Numbered from the stretch's first letter, positions 16,904 through 31,800 are shown. The stretch is 64,000 nt of DNA from Rhynchopus euleeides (GCA_963210315.1 OY723314.1:1-64000); one strand, 5' to 3'. Made by a program: numbers and translations. Notes: generated from the sequence alone by a model not told the origin.

Positions 16904-16927
16904 TGGTTCCTATGTTTCTTCATGTCA

Positions 16928-17325
16928 GCTCGCGTGGCGCAATGGAAGCGCGTCGGTTCCCGGCGCCGGAGGTTGCGGGTTCGATCCCCGCCGCGAGTAG
17001 ACTCTTTTTCGTACCCAAGAAATAGTCCAGTGGGCTGTGTAACATATATGCACAACACAGAACCTTTTCCTGCTTATAAAGCAGGGGGAATTAGCTCAGT
17101 GGAAGAGCGCCCGTTCCGCATACGGGAGGCCGAGGGTTCGAACCCCTCATTCTCCATTCTTTTTCACCATTTCCCCTTATGAAGGCGATTTAGCTCAGTG
17201 GTAGAGCATTGGTCTTGTAAACCAAGGGTCGAGGGTTCGATCCCCTCAGTTGCCTCTCCTTATTTGCACTGGCACCCTTGTTGCCCACATGTCATCCTTC
17301 TGTTAACTCAGTAATGTAGCCTCTT

Positions 17326-17374
<49 letters not shown>

Positions 17375-20300
17375 AATCCCAGGTGGAGGCATACACTTTT
17401 TTGTTGCAAAGGAACTTACACAGAACAAATATGTGTGTATACATCAGTGCACAACTCTTTATATAGCCATATCCTAGGAAGGTGCCCCGTTGGCGCAATG
17501 GATAGCGCGTTGGACTTCTAATCCAAAGGCTGTGGGTTCGAGTCCCACACGGGGTAACTCTTTGCTGCAAAAAAGTGACAGGGGATTCTTTTGTTTCTTG
17601 TAAATATTTTTGTGCAGATACTGCACACAAAAAAAGTGTTAAAAAAAGTATGAGCGGCCACCGAGAATTGAACTCGGGTCTCCTGTGCCACGAACAGGTG
17701 TTCTAACCACTAAACCATGGCCGCTTGTGAGTGTAACAAAACTGGGGCTTAATAAAACTGGGCTCGGCGGGGAATCGAACCCCGGACCTCTCGCACCCTA
17801 AGCGAGAATCATGCCACTAGACCACCGAGCCTCTGAGAACAGGCAGCACCTGTGTTATCATACAGGCTGTGTGTGAGTGCATATATGTGTTGGAAGAAAG
17901 AGTCTCTCACACACACGTAAAAAGAGAAGGTACCCATGGTGGGGATCGAACCCACAATCTTTCGCTTAGGAAGCGAACGCCTTATCCATTGGGCTACACG
18001 GGCCTTGATAGTAGATGCAGAGAAAAAACATGGACATTGAGGGGTTCGAACCCTCGGCCTCCCGTATGCAGAACGGGCGCTCTACCACTGAGCTAAACGC
18101 CCATGGAAAGGGATAGCCCCAGTCCATGTCCCCTTTAGTACAGTGGTTAGTATACCTGGTCTTCACCCAGGCGACCCGGGTTCGAACCCCGGAGGGGGAA
18201 TCCCTTTTCTTCCTTGTGGTGTGGTGTGTTTCGTCTGGCTGGCACTACTACAGTGTAACAACAGGTAAGTGGCCTTGTCCTATATTATCAGAGCAGCTAT
18301 CGTCTAGTGGTTAGGACGCTCGCCTCACACGCGAGAGATCGTCGGTTCAATCCCGACTAGCTGTACTTTTATGTACCTTATATGTGCCTGTGTACTGTGT
18401 ACAGGACTGCAGCTGTTATTCCCTTTTACCCTATACTTACAGATCCTCCTTGGCGCAGTCGGTAGCGCGTCAGGCTGTTAACCTGCAGGTCGTTGGTTCG
18501 AACCCAACAGGAGGAGTTTTTTCTTTTCTTATCTTTTTCTCTCCATGCACAAAAAATGCACGGACAATCTCTTCAGCTGTTTGTACTGTGATTCCTGTAT
18601 TGTGTGTGATATGTGTGTGTATCCATATATACTCCAGGCATGCATATAGTCAAAAGGTTCCCCCACGCGGGTTTGAACCGCGGCTACTGGATTCAAAGTC
18701 CAGGGTGCTAACCACTACACCATAGGGGAGCTGTGAAAGTAAACAACAGAAGCAGAGTGGCGCAGTGGTCAGCGCGGTGGGCTCATAACCCACAGGTCGT
18801 AGGATCGAAACCTACCTCTGCTAGTAGTTATCTTTTGTTTGTGTATACATATATATATATACACACACAGTCAAGGCAGCAGCACCCTGTGCAAGTACCT
18901 CCATGATGTAACATCTTCAATAAATTATCAGAGACCGTGTGGCTCAATGGAAGAGCGCCTGACTACGGATCAGGCGGTTGCAGGTTCGAGTCCTGCCACG
19001 GTTGCTTTTTTTATGCATCAACTTATGCCCATGCACATACTGCACCAAAACATTTCCCCATATCATTGCCCTTCTTAAGTATAAGTGCTTTATAAACTAA
19101 CAAGGGTAGTCTAGTGGTTACAATTCTTGGTTGTGACCAAAGAGGCCCGGGTTCGATTCCCGGAAAAATTCAAAACTTTTTCGAAAAAATATTTTTGCGC
19201 AAAAGTGTTAATTTTCACAAACTTTTTTCCACCCACTTCTGCTGACCCCTGGGTGGACTTTGAGTACCAAAAGTCGACAGCCAGCGTCTCTGCGTGCCAC
19301 TGACGCGTTCGGTTTTTTACGGGTCCTCAGCCAAAATTGGTAAAACTGGTTGGTCCGGAATTTTTCGATAAACTTTTTTTTTCTCGAAAGATATAAAGCT
19401 CATAACCCTGCTACGTTTGGCTGAAAAAGTTTGTACATATCGTCACGTACAGACATCGGTAGTATACTTTTTCAAAGGAATTTCTGGGAAATTTGTAGCA
19501 CTGTGGGTTCAAACCTTGCTTTTTTTTTTTTTTTTTTTTTTTACAAAACTCCAATTTGGGTGGTTCGAACACCCTGGGTGGGTCAAAATCGGGTATCTCA
19601 AAAATGCGCGAATGGTTCAGATACTGGGTGCGAAACGGTGTATAGTGTTGAAATATGGGTCCCCAGCCAGCACCCACTAAGTCGTTTTTTTTGGCCAAAA
19701 CCCTGTTTTTCGGCCATTTTGGCCTAAAAAAGGCCATTCCTGTAAAAAAAATCGGGTCCCCGGTTCGAAACTGATACCACCGTGTTTGACCCAGATTTCG
19801 GGGGAGAAACGGTGCAAACTGTTGGTGGGCTCACCAGGGCTCAGAATGGAGCTCCAGGTACATATCGAGGTGAAATCATGGGGTGTTTTCTAAGGAATCT
19901 AGGTGTGTTGGAAGCAAGTTCGATACCTGGTTGAGGTTTTTTTTCGGTTTTTTTTTATTATTTCCACACCCAGAATCTGGTACAGACACGGGTATATCTG
20001 GATCCAAAAAAGTCGTCGATCTGGGGGGTCAAAACCCCAAAAATAGGTCCAAAAATGGCCAAAAAACACTTTTTGGAACACCAAAAACGACTTAATTGGT
20101 GGTGGCTGGGCAGTACCCTACCAACAGTTTGATTCCTCTCTGACCCAATATCCCCACCTCTCGCGCATTTTTGAGACACCCGAAATAGACCCCCCCAGGG
20201 TGTTCGAACCATCAAAGTTGGACATGGGTAAAAAAACAGAAAGTGAGGTTTGAACCCACAGTGCTGGAAATACCCGCCGAATTCCTTTGAAAAAATATAC

Positions 20301-23300
20301 TACCGATGTCTGTACGTGACGATATGTACAGACTTTTTGGGTGAAACGTAGCAGGGTTAGGAGCTTTATATCTTTCAGAAAAAAAAAGTTTATCGAAAAA
20401 TTCCGGCCAACTGCATTTTATCAATTATGGCGGGCGAACCGTGAAAATCCGAAAGCGATGGTGGCACGTACAGACGCTGGTTATCACTTTTTGGTACTCA
20501 TTTCGGCGCCTGGGGCAAGCATATTTAGGAGGAAAATGGGGGCAAAAATTGGTTGGGATTTGGTCAAGCAAATCCCCCAAAAAAATTCTGTCCCGGGATT
20601 TGAACCCGGGCCTCTTTTGTCACAGTCAGGAATTCTAACCTCTAGGCTAACCTGCCTACGGTCGGATATTCGATGCCCATGAAGGAGGTTGGAACATACA
20701 GGCGCCCCTCAGAAAGTCTAGTGGTTGAGCACACCACCTGTGTTGGGAGAGGTTGGGGGTTCGAACCCTGAAGAGATGTACCAAGATATAGTAAGGTGGC
20801 TCCCATAGTATAGTGGTTGAGCACACCTCCTTGTAGTGAGCGGTCGGGGGTTCGAACCCCACTTGCTGTTACAACATGTGCAGTGTATATAGGTTACGTA
20901 CACTGAAGAAGCTGCCTCCGATAGTCTAGTGGTTGAGTACACCTCCTTGTAATGAGCGGTCGGGGGTTCGAACCCTGAAGATGTGCGGTAGTATAGTGTA
21001 CTGGAAGACTACGAAGATATGGGAAGCTGGCTCCCATAGTCTAGTGGTTGAGCACACCTCCTTGTAGTGAGCGGTCGGGGGTTCGAACCCCACTTGCTGT
21101 CACAACATATACAGTACATATGGGTTACATCTGCTGAAGAAGCTGCCTGCAATAGTCTAGTGGTCTAGTGCACCACAGTAAAATAGCAGTGCAACTGGTG
21201 GACACAGGTTCAATTCCCGGACAGGTCACATTATTGTTGAAAATATTGGTTGAAATGTTTTGTGTGTTGTGTGTGTACACACTTTGAATAAAGGTATGAC
21301 AAGAGTGGGGTTTGAACCCACGCCCCCGAAGAGACCAGGGCCTAAACCTGGCGCCTTAGACCACTCGGCCATCTTGCCAGTGCATAAGGAAGTGAGTTCA
21401 GGCATTATTACATGAAAATATAGGGGAAAAGATTTTAAAAAAGGAAGTGCGTAATCCGGGAATCGAACCCGGGCCGACTCCGTGGCAGGGAGCCATTCTA
21501 CCACTAGACCAATTACGCCTGTTTAATTGGTAGAATATCCATACACATAAGGAATCTTTCCTTGGGAATGTATGGGAGAAAAAGTTGTTTGCCTGTGCGG
21601 TTTTGAAGTATGAAAAGTGACAAGGGTGAGGTTTGAACTCACGCCCCCGAAGAGACTACGACCTGAACGTAGCGCCTTAGACCACTCGGCCACCTTGCCT
21701 ACATTCTATTATTATCAAGTGTATGAAGCACTCTATGAGAGGGAGCAGGAGTAACAGTGCATACAGCTACATAACAAAGGTGTGACAGGGGTGGGGTTTG
21801 AACCCACGCCTCCGAAGAGAAAGGAACTTGAGTCCTCCGCCTTAGACCACTCGGCCACCCTGCCTCTCTCTACAACAGGTATCCTCTCCGTGTGGTGCTG
21901 TATGAAAGGGGGAAACTGCACTGGAAGCATCCTGCATGTAAGGTATTCTGGTATACTTTCAGATCCGCTGTAGTATAGTGGTTAGAACAGCCGGCTCTCA
22001 CCCGGCAGACCGGGGTTCAATTCCCCGCAGCGGAACATATCTTTTTCCATATTTTCCCTTATGCACAAAGAATTTGTTTGTGTGTGTGTATCCAATTGCA
22101 TGTTTCTGTTGGTATCTCTATGTAAAAAAGATGTTCTCCTACGCGGATTCGAACCGCGGTCGCCAGATTCAGAGTCTGGAGTGCTAACCACTACACCATA
22201 GGAGATCTGATAATCAGTTGGATTGCCTTATCTATATAGCCACTAGGCAAAGAGATACAAGGAAGGGATGTTCATACAAAAACGCGAACGGCAAGGTTCG
22301 AACTTGCGCATGCAGAGCACACTCGCTTAGCAGGCGAGCCCCGTAACCACTTGGGTACGTCCGCTACAACTCTGTGCCCTGAAGGGAAATAAGAGAGGAA
22401 TGTGGGCGGTAAAGAAGTGGCTGCAGGGACAAAAAGAAAGTACACCTATCCGGGCTCGAACCGGAGACCTTCGCGGTGTTAACGCGACGTCATAACCAAC
22501 TAGACCATAGGTGCTGATATCTAATATAGGGATGGGCAGGCTGTGCCTTACTTAGTTATAGGCGAGATGGCCGAGTGGTCTAAGGCGCCAGGTTAAGGCC
22601 CTGGTCTCTTCGGGGGCGTGGGTTCAAACCCCACTCTCGTCAGTTTGTTATTATGTTTCTGGTGATTGCCTGTTTATGTTATGTGTATATACAGTGTGTG
22701 TGGCACACACACAGTGCACTCTTAGGCAATGTTGTTATAGTGAAACGTAGCTCTTGTAGCTCAGTCGGTAGAGCATTGGTCTAATAAGCCAACGGTCCCA
22801 GGTTCGAGCCCTGTCAGGAGCACTTTTTTTTGCATGTTATTTCAACCAAAACACACATACAAAAAGGTTGTCCTCTCGGCCGGAATCGAACCAGCGACCG
22901 CTCGATAACAGCTGTTTCTACAGTCGAGCGCTCTACCAATTGAGCTACGAGAGGGTTGTTAATGAGCGAGATAACTGCACAAAAGAAAGCTGGTTCTTTG
23001 GGGAAAACATGCAGGCAATCTCTCTTACAAAAACATGCGACCGCCGGGAATCGAACCCGGGTCGAATCCTTGGGAGGGATCCATCATGCCACTAGACCAC
23101 GGTCGCCATACAAGAGTAGGGTAACAGAACACATGTGTGATAGATATGTGTGTGCATAAAACAGGGCTCAGCAGGGAATCGAACCCTGGACCTCTCGCAC
23201 CCAAAGCGAGAATCATGCCACTAGACCACTAAGCCTCCTAGTAGCTGACGTATCCAAGTGGTTACGGAGGTGGACTTGAAATCCACTGGGCCCTGCCCGC

Positions 23301-25396
23301 GCAGGTTCGAACCCTGCCGTCAGCGGTGTATACTCTTTTCAGCATAGCAGCACACACACGGTATGGGTGGTGGTGGAGGATTCGTTTGCCTATACAATAA
23401 CAGAGGCCCTATGGTGTAGCGGTAGCACTACGGATTCCAAATCCGTCAACGGCGGTTCGATTCCGTCTAGGGTCATCTCTTTTTCATGTATCTTCTCTGA
23501 AAGAATGTTCAGCCTGCAGTTTTGTTCATGTAAACGGCCAGGCAATACAATCAGAGGGTATATAGCTCAGTGGTAGAGCATTCGGCTGCAATCCGACAGG
23601 TCCCTGGTTCGAACCCGGGTATGCCCTTCACTTTTTCGCATTTTGTGCACACACACAAAACATACACACACACACATATTTACTCTGTAAAATCATTAGG
23701 TAAAAAGAAGTTAGGCCGCTGTGGGGATTGAACCCACGACCCCATCATTACGGATGATGTGCTCTACCACTGAGCTAAACAGCCTCTGTTATTGAACAGC
23801 AGTCATGGAGTATGTTATATCTTATTGTAGCAGTCGTATCCAAGTGGTTACGGAGGTGGACTAGAAATCCATTGGGCTCTGCCCGCGTAGGTTCAAATCC
23901 TGCCGACTGCGATTCTTTTGTCCATGTGTAGCTGCACTCATGGTATAACGGTTAGTATTCTCGCCTTCCAAGCGAGCGGCCCGGGTTCGACTCCCGGTGA
24001 GTGCAGGTTTATTCTTGTTTTGTAGGTGCAGATACCCCTTGATTTCCAATGGATGAGGCAGAATAGTGTGAAACCTTTTCAAGTTATTATTGTAGCCTCC
24101 CTAGCTCAGTCGGTAGAGCGCAAGGCCCTTAACCTTGTGGTCGCGGGTTCGAGCCCCGCGGGAGGTGCTCTTTTTTTGTAAGCAAAATCCTAAACAACAA
24201 AAACATTTGCTTGTGTGTGTTTATATACAAAAGGTGGACTAAAAAAACTGTTCCCCGGCCGGGAATTGAACCCGGGTCTTCCGCGTGACAGGCGGAAATA
24301 CTGACCTCTATACTACCGAGGATCTGTATATGAGCATCAAAGTATTACAACGAGTGCAGGACAAGAACTGTTATGGCCTATCTCCCCAAGGCCCTGCAGG
24401 GCTAGCTGGCAGTAGTGGCCCGCCTAGCTCAGCGGTAGAGCGTTGGACCTTTAATCCAATGGTCGTGGGTTCGACCCCCACGGCGGGTGCCTGCTTTTTG
24501 CCTTGCATAAATGTTTTGTGTGTGCTATGTATATATAAGGTAAAAAGAGAGGGCTCAGCAGGGAATCGAACCCTGGACCTCTCGCACCCGAAGCGAGAAT
24601 CATGCCACTAGACCACTAAGCCCTTACACTGACAGCAGGTTCCATCAGCCCTCTCCTGGGATAGGTGTGTAGTCTCTCTGCAGTGTGGTTGGCTGCACAG
24701 AAATACAGTGCAGGTAAGGGAGTCCAACATATATTACCAGAGCGAGGTTGGCGCAGTCGGGAGCGCGTAGGTCCCATAATCCTAAGGTCGTCAGTTCGAT
24801 CCTGGCACCTCGCATCTTTTTTTAGCCTGTGTAAGTACGTAGGCGCTATAGCTCAGTGGTTAGAGCGCTCGCCCAGTAAGCGAGAGGTCGAGGGTTCGAT
24901 CCCCTCTAGTGCCTTCTTTTCTTTGACTTTTCTCTTGTGTACAGTGTTTGCTTGTGTTTCCTCTGTACGTGTGTATAGACTGGTATTGGGCGACAGTTCA
25001 TTCTTCTATTGTAGGGGGTTTAGCTCAAATGGTAGAGCGCTCGCTCAGCATGCGAGAGGTAGAGGGATCGATACCCTCAATCTCCACTTTTTTTTATGCA
25101 TACACTGTACACACAGAATGCATGCAATTTACGTAAATCACAGATATTCTCATGTAGTACATAAAAAACGCGGACGGCAGGATTTGAACCTACGCGGGCA
25201 GGGCCCAATGCATTTCGAGTGCACCTCCTTAACCACTTGGATACGTCCGCTACAATGGATTATTCCGTACAGCAGTACCACTGAAAAGAGATAACAAGTT
25301 GCTCCCGGCGGGGTTTGAACCCGCGATCCCAGGCTCATAAGACCTGTGCCTTAACCACTAGGCCACGAGAGCTGGTTCCTATGTTTCTTCATGTCA
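16928..25396 (+). repeat. Array unit 3
   Basis: 8469 bases. All 43 tRNA genes are present in the same order. Positions equal unit 2 plus 8471 up to tRNA-Cys (23556-23627) and plus 8469 after it, the only visible length change being one CA dinucleotide. Confidence 0.97.
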
Positions 25397-25794
25397 GCTC
25401 GCGTGGCGCAATGGAAGCGCGTCGGTTCCCGGCGCCGGAGGTTGCGGGTTCGATCCCCGCCGCGAGTAGACTCTTTTTCGTACCCAAGAAATAGTCCAGT
25501 GGGCTGTGTAACATATATGCACAACACAGAACCTTTTCCTGCTTATAAAGCAGGGGGAATTAGCTCAGTGGAAGAGCGCCCGTTCCGCATACGGGAGGCC
25601 GAGGGTTCGAACCCCTCATTCTCCATTCTTTTTCACCATTTCCCCTTATGAAGGCGATTTAGCTCAGTGGTAGAGCATTGGTCTTGTAAACCAAGGGTCG
25701 AGGGTTCGATCCCCTCAGTTGCCTCTCCTTATTTGCACTGGCACCCTTGTTGCCCACATGTCATCCTTCTGTTAACTCAGTAATGTAGCCTCTT

Positions 25795-25843
<49 letters not shown>

Positions 25844-28800
25844 AATCCCAGGTGGAGGCATACACTTTTTTGTTGCAAAGGAACTTACACAGAACAAATA
25901 TGTGTGTATACATCAGTGCACAACTCTTTATATAGCCATATCCTAGGAAGGTGCCCCGTTGGCGCAATGGATAGCGCGTTGGACTTCTAATCCAAAGGCT
26001 GTGGGTTCGAGTCCCACACGGGGTAACTCTTTGCTGCAAAAAAGTGACAGGGGATTCTTTTGTTTCTTGTAAATATTTTTGTGCAGATACTGCACACAAA
26101 AAAAGTGTTAAAAAAAGTATGAGCGGCCACCGAGAATTGAACTCGGGTCTCCTGTGCCACGAACAGGTGTTCTAACCACTAAACCATGGCCGCTTGTGAG
26201 TGTAACAAAACTGGGGCTTAATAAAACTGGGCTCGGCGGGGAATCGAACCCCGGACCTCTCGCACCCTAAGCGAGAATCATGCCACTAGACCACCGAGCC
26301 TCTGAGAACAGGCAGCACCTGTGTTATCATACAGGCTGTGTGTGAGTGCATATATGTGTTGGAAGAAAGAGTCTCTCACACACACGTAAAAAGAGAAGGT
26401 ACCCATGGTGGGGATCGAACCCACAATCTTTCGCTTAGGAAGCGAACGCCTTATCCATTGGGCTACACGGGCCTTGATAGTAGATGCAGAGAAAAAACAT
26501 GGACATTGAGGGGTTCGAACCCTCGGCCTCCCGTATGCAGAACGGGCGCTCTACCACTGAGCTAAACGCCCATGGAAAGGGATAGCCCCAGTCCATGTCC
26601 CCTTTAGTACAGTGGTTAGTATACCTGGTCTTCACCCAGGCGACCCGGGTTCGAACCCCGGAGGGGGAATCCCTTTTCTTCCTTGTGGTGTGGTGTGTTT
26701 CGTCTGGCTGGCACTACTACAGTGTAACAACAGGTAAGTGGCCTTGTCCTATATTATCAGAGCAGCTATCGTCTAGTGGTTAGGACGCTCGCCTCACACG
26801 CGAGAGATCGTCGGTTCAATCCCGACTAGCTGTACTTTTATGTACCTTATATGTGCCTGTGTACTGTGTACAGGACTGCAGCTGTTATTCCCTTTTACCC
26901 TATACTTACAGATCCTCCTTGGCGCAGTCGGTAGCGCGTCAGGCTGTTAACCTGCAGGTCGTTGGTTCGAACCCAACAGGAGGAGTTTTTTCTTTTCTTA
27001 TCTTTTTCTCTCCATGCACAAAAAATGCTACGGACAATCTCTTCAGCTGTTTGTACTGTGATTCCTGTATTGTGTGTGATATGTGTGTGTATCCATATAT
27101 ACTCCAGGCATGCATATAGTCAAAAGGTTCCCCCACGCGGGTTTGAACCGCGGCTACTGGATTCAAAGTCCAGGGTGCTAACCACTACACCATAGGGGAG
27201 CTGTGAAAGTAAACAACAGAAGCAGAGTGGCGCAGTGGTCAGCGCGGTGGGCTCATAACCCACAGGTCGTAGGATCGAAACCTACCTCTGCTAGTAGTTA
27301 TCTTTTGTTTGTGTATACATATATATATATACACACACAGTCAAGGCAGCAGCACCCTGTGCAAGTACCTCCATGATGTAACATCTTCAATAAATTATCA
27401 GAGACCGTGTGGCTCAATGGAAGAGCGCCTGACTACGGATCAGGCGGTTGCAGGTTCGAGTCCTGCCACGGTTGCTTTTTTTATGCATCAACTTATGCCC
27501 ATGCACATACTGCACCAAAACATTTCCCCATATCATTGCCCTTCTTAAGTATAAGTGCTTTATAAACTAACAAGGGTAGTCTAGTGGTTACAATTCTTGG
27601 TTGTGACCAAAGAGGCCCGGGTTCGATTCCCGGAAAAATTCAAAACTTTTTCGAAAAAATATTTTTGCGCAAAAGTGTTAATTTTCACAAACTTTTTTCC
27701 ACCCACTTCTGCTGACCCCTGGGTGGACTTTGAGTACCAAAAGTCGACAGCCAGCGTCTCTGCGTGCCACTGACGCGTTCGGTTTTTTACGGGTCCTCAG
27801 CCAAAATTGGTAAAACTGGTTGGTCCGGAATTTTTCGATAAACTTTTTTTTTCTCGAAAGATATAAAGCTCATAACCCTGCTACGTTTGGCTGAAAAAGT
27901 TTGTACATATCGTCACGTACAGACATCGGTAGTATACTTTTTCAAAGGAATTTCTGGGAAATTTGTAGCACTGTGGGTTCAAACCTTGCTTTTTTTTTTT
28001 TTTTTTTTTTTTTACAAAACTCCAATTTGGGTGGTTCGAACACCCTGGGTGGGTCAAAATCGGGTATCTCAAAAATGCGCGAATGGTTCAGATACTGGGT
28101 GCGAAACGGTGTATAGTGTTGAAATATGGGTCCCCAGCCAGCACCCACTAAGTCGTTTTTTTTGGCCAAAACCCTGTTTTTCGGCCATTTTGGCCTAAAA
28201 AAGGCCATTCCTGTAAAAAAAATCGGGTCCCCGGTTCGAAACTGATACCACCGTGTTTGACCCAGATTTCGGGGGAGAAACGGTGCAAACTGTTGGTGGG
28301 CTCACCAGGGCTCAGAATGGAGCTCCAGGTACATATCGAGGTGAAATCATGGGGTGTTTTCTAAGGAATCTAGGTGTGTTGGAAGCAAGTTCGATACCTG
28401 GTTGAGGTTTTTTTTCGGTTTTTTTTTATTATTTCCACACCCAGAATCTGGTACAGACACGGGTATATCTGGATCCAAAAAAGTCGTCGATCTGGGGGGT
28501 CAAAACCCCAAAAATAGGTCCAAAAATGGCCAAAAAACACTTTTTGGAACACCAAAAACGACTTAATTGGTGGTGGCTGGGCAGTACCCTACCAACAGTT
28601 TGATTCCTCTCTGACCCAATATCCCCACCTCTCGCGCATTTTTGAGACACCCGAAATAGACCCCCCCAGGGTGTTCGAACCATCAAAGTTGGACATGGGT
28701 AAAAAAACAGAAAGTGAGGTTTGAACCCACAGTGCTGGAAATACCCGCCGAATTCCTTTGAAAAAATATACTACCGATGTCTGTACGTGACGATATGTAC

Positions 28801-31800
28801 AGACTTTTTGGGTGAAACGTAGCAGGGTTAGGAGCTTTATATCTTTCAGAAAAAAAAAGTTTATCGAAAAATTCCGGCCAACTGCATTTTATCAATTATG
28901 GCGGGCGAACCGTGAAAATCCGAAAGCGATGGTGGCACGTACAGACGCTGGTTATCACTTTTTGGTACTCATTTCGGCGCCTGGGGCAAGCATATTTAGG
29001 AGGAAAATGGGGGCAAAAATTGGTTGGGATTTGGTCAAGCAAATCCCCCAAAAAAATTCTGTCCCGGGATTTGAACCCGGGCCTCTTTTGTCACAGTCAG
29101 GAATTCTAACCTCTAGGCTAACCTGCCTACGGTCGGATATTCGATGCCCATGAAGGAGGTTGGAACATACAGGCGCCCCTCAGAAAGTCTAGTGGTTGAG
29201 CACACCACCTGTGTTGGGAGAGGTTGGGGGTTCGAACCCTGAAGAGATGTACCAAGATATAGTAAGGTGGCTCCCATAGTATAGTGGTTGAGCACACCTC
29301 CTTGTAGTGAGCGGTCGGGGGTTCGAACCCCACTTGCTGTTACAACATGTGCAGTGTATATAGGTTACGTACACTGAAGAAGCTGCCTCCGATAGTCTAG
29401 TGGTTGAGTACACCTCCTTGTAATGAGCGGTCGGGGGTTCGAACCCTGAAGATGTGCGGTAGTATAGTGTACTGGAAGACTACGAAGATATGGGAAGCTG
29501 GCTCCCATAGTCTAGTGGTTGAGCACACCTCCTTGTAGTGAGCGGTCGGGGGTTCGAACCCCACTTGCTGTCACAACATATACAGTACATATGGGTTACA
29601 TCTGCTGAAGAAGCTGCCTGCAATAGTCTAGTGGTCTAGTGCACCACAGTAAAATAGCAGTGCAACTGGTGGACACAGGTTCAATTCCCGGACAGGTCAC
29701 ATTATTGTTGAAAATATTGGTTGAAATGTTTTGTGTGTTGTGTGTGTACACACTTTGAATAAAGGTATGACAAGAGTGGGGTTTGAACCCACGCCCCCGA
29801 AGAGACCAGGGCCTAAACCTGGCGCCTTAGACCACTCGGCCATCTTGCCAGTGCATAAGGAAGTGAGTTCAGGCATTATTACATGAAAATATAGGGGAAA
29901 AGATTTTAAAAAAGGAAGTGCGTAATCCGGGAATCGAACCCGGGCCGACTCCGTGGCAGGGAGCCATTCTACCACTAGACCAATTACGCCTGTTTAATTG
30001 GTAGAATATCCATACACATAAGGAATCTTTCCTTGGGAATGTATGGGAGAAAAAGTTGTTTGCCTGTGCGGTTTTGAAGTATGAAAAGTGACAAGGGTGA
30101 GGTTTGAACTCACGCCCCCGAAGAGACTACGACCTGAACGTAGCGCCTTAGACCACTCGGCCACCTTGCCTACATTCTATTATTATCAAGTGTATGAAGC
30201 ACTCTATGAGAGGGAGCAGGAGTAACAGTGCATACAGCTACATAACAAAGGTGTGACAGGGGTGGGGTTTGAACCCACGCCTCCGAAGAGAAAGGAACTT
30301 GAGTCCTCCGCCTTAGACCACTCGGCCACCCTGCCTCTCTCTACAACAGGTATCCTCTCCGTGTGGTGCTGTATGAAAGGGGGAAACTGCACTGGAAGCA
30401 TCCTGCATGTAAGGTATTCTGGTATACTTTCAGATCCGCTGTAGTATAGTGGTTAGAACAGCCGGCTCTCACCCGGCAGACCGGGGTTCAATTCCCCGCA
30501 GCGGAACATATCTTTTTCCATATTTTCCCTTATGCACAAAGAATTTGTTTGTGTGTGTGTATCCAATTGCATGTTTCTGTTGGTATCTCTATGTAAAAAA
30601 GATGTTCTCCTACGCGGATTCGAACCGCGGTCGCCAGATTCAGAGTCTGGAGTGCTAACCACTACACCATAGGAGATCTGATAATCAGTTGGATTGCCTT
30701 ATCTATATAGCCACTAGGCAAAGAGATACAAGGAAGGGATGTTCATACAAAAACGCGAACGGCAAGGTTCGAACTTGCGCATGCAGAGCACACTCGCTTA
30801 GCAGGCGAGCCCCGTAACCACTTGGGTACGTCCGCTACAACTCTGTGCCCTGAAGGGAAATAAGAGAGGAATGTGGGCGGTAAAGAAGTGGCTGCAGGGA
30901 CAAAAAGAAAGTACACCTATCCGGGCTCGAACCGGAGACCTTCGCGGTGTTAACGCGACGTCATAACCAACTAGACCATAGGTGCTGATATCTAATATAG
31001 GGATGGGCAGGCTGTGCCTTACTTAGTTATAGGCGAGATGGCCGAGTGGTCTAAGGCGCCAGGTTAAGGCCCTGGTCTCTTCGGGGGCGTGGGTTCAAAC
31101 CCCACTCTCGTCAGTTTGTTATTATGTTTCTGGTGATTGCCTGTTTATGTTATGTGTATATACAGTGTGTGTGGCACACACACAGTGCACTCTTAGGCAA
31201 TGTTGTTATAGTGAAACGTAGCTCTTGTAGCTCAGTCGGTAGAGCATTGGTCTAATAAGCCAACGGTCCCAGGTTCGAGCCCTGTCAGGAGCACTTTTTT
31301 TTGCATGTTATTTCAACCAAAACACACATACAAAAAGGTTGTCCTCTCGGCCGGAATCGAACCAGCGACCGCTCGATAACAGCTGTTTCTACAGTCGAGC
31401 GCTCTACCAATTGAGCTACGAGAGGGTTGTTAATGAGCGAGATAACTGCACAAAAGAAAGCTGGTTCTTTGGGGAAAACATGCAGGCAATCTCTCTTACA
31501 AAAACATGCGACCGCCGGGAATCGAACCCGGGTCGAATCCTTGGGAGGGATCCATCATGCCACTAGACCACGGTCGCCATACAAGAGTAGGGTAACAGAA
31601 CACATGTGTGATAGATATGTGTGTGCATAAAACAGGGCTCAGCAGGGAATCGAACCCTGGACCTCTCGCACCCAAAGCGAGAATCATGCCACTAGACCAC
31701 TAAGCCTCCTAGTAGCTGACGTATCCAAGTGGTTACGGAGGTGGACTTGAAATCCACTGGGCCCTGCCCGCGCAGGTTCGAACCCTGCCGTCAGCGGTGT

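Larger units (their letters stand above)
8457..16927 (+). repeat. Array unit 2 (reference unit for the tRNA annotation)
   Basis: First complete unit, 8471 bases. Gene order: ArgCCG, AlaCGC, ThrTGT, PheGAA, ArgTCT, HisGTG, ProAGG, ArgCCT, AlaTGC, GluTTC, ValCAC, AsnGTT, GlnTTG, initiator Met, ArgACG, degenerate region, LeuTAG, GlyGCC, LeuCAG, LeuCAA, GluCTC, GlnCTG, SerGCT, ValAAC, LeuAAG, IleAAT, TyrGTA, GlyCCC, ProTGG, SerTGA, TrpCCA, CysGCA, ThrCGT, SerAGA, GlyTCC, LysCTT, AspGTC, LysTTT, ProCGG, elongator Met, ThrAGT, AlaAGC, SerCGA, IleTAT. It has two more bases in the CA repeat near 15190 than unit 3. Confidence 0.97.
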
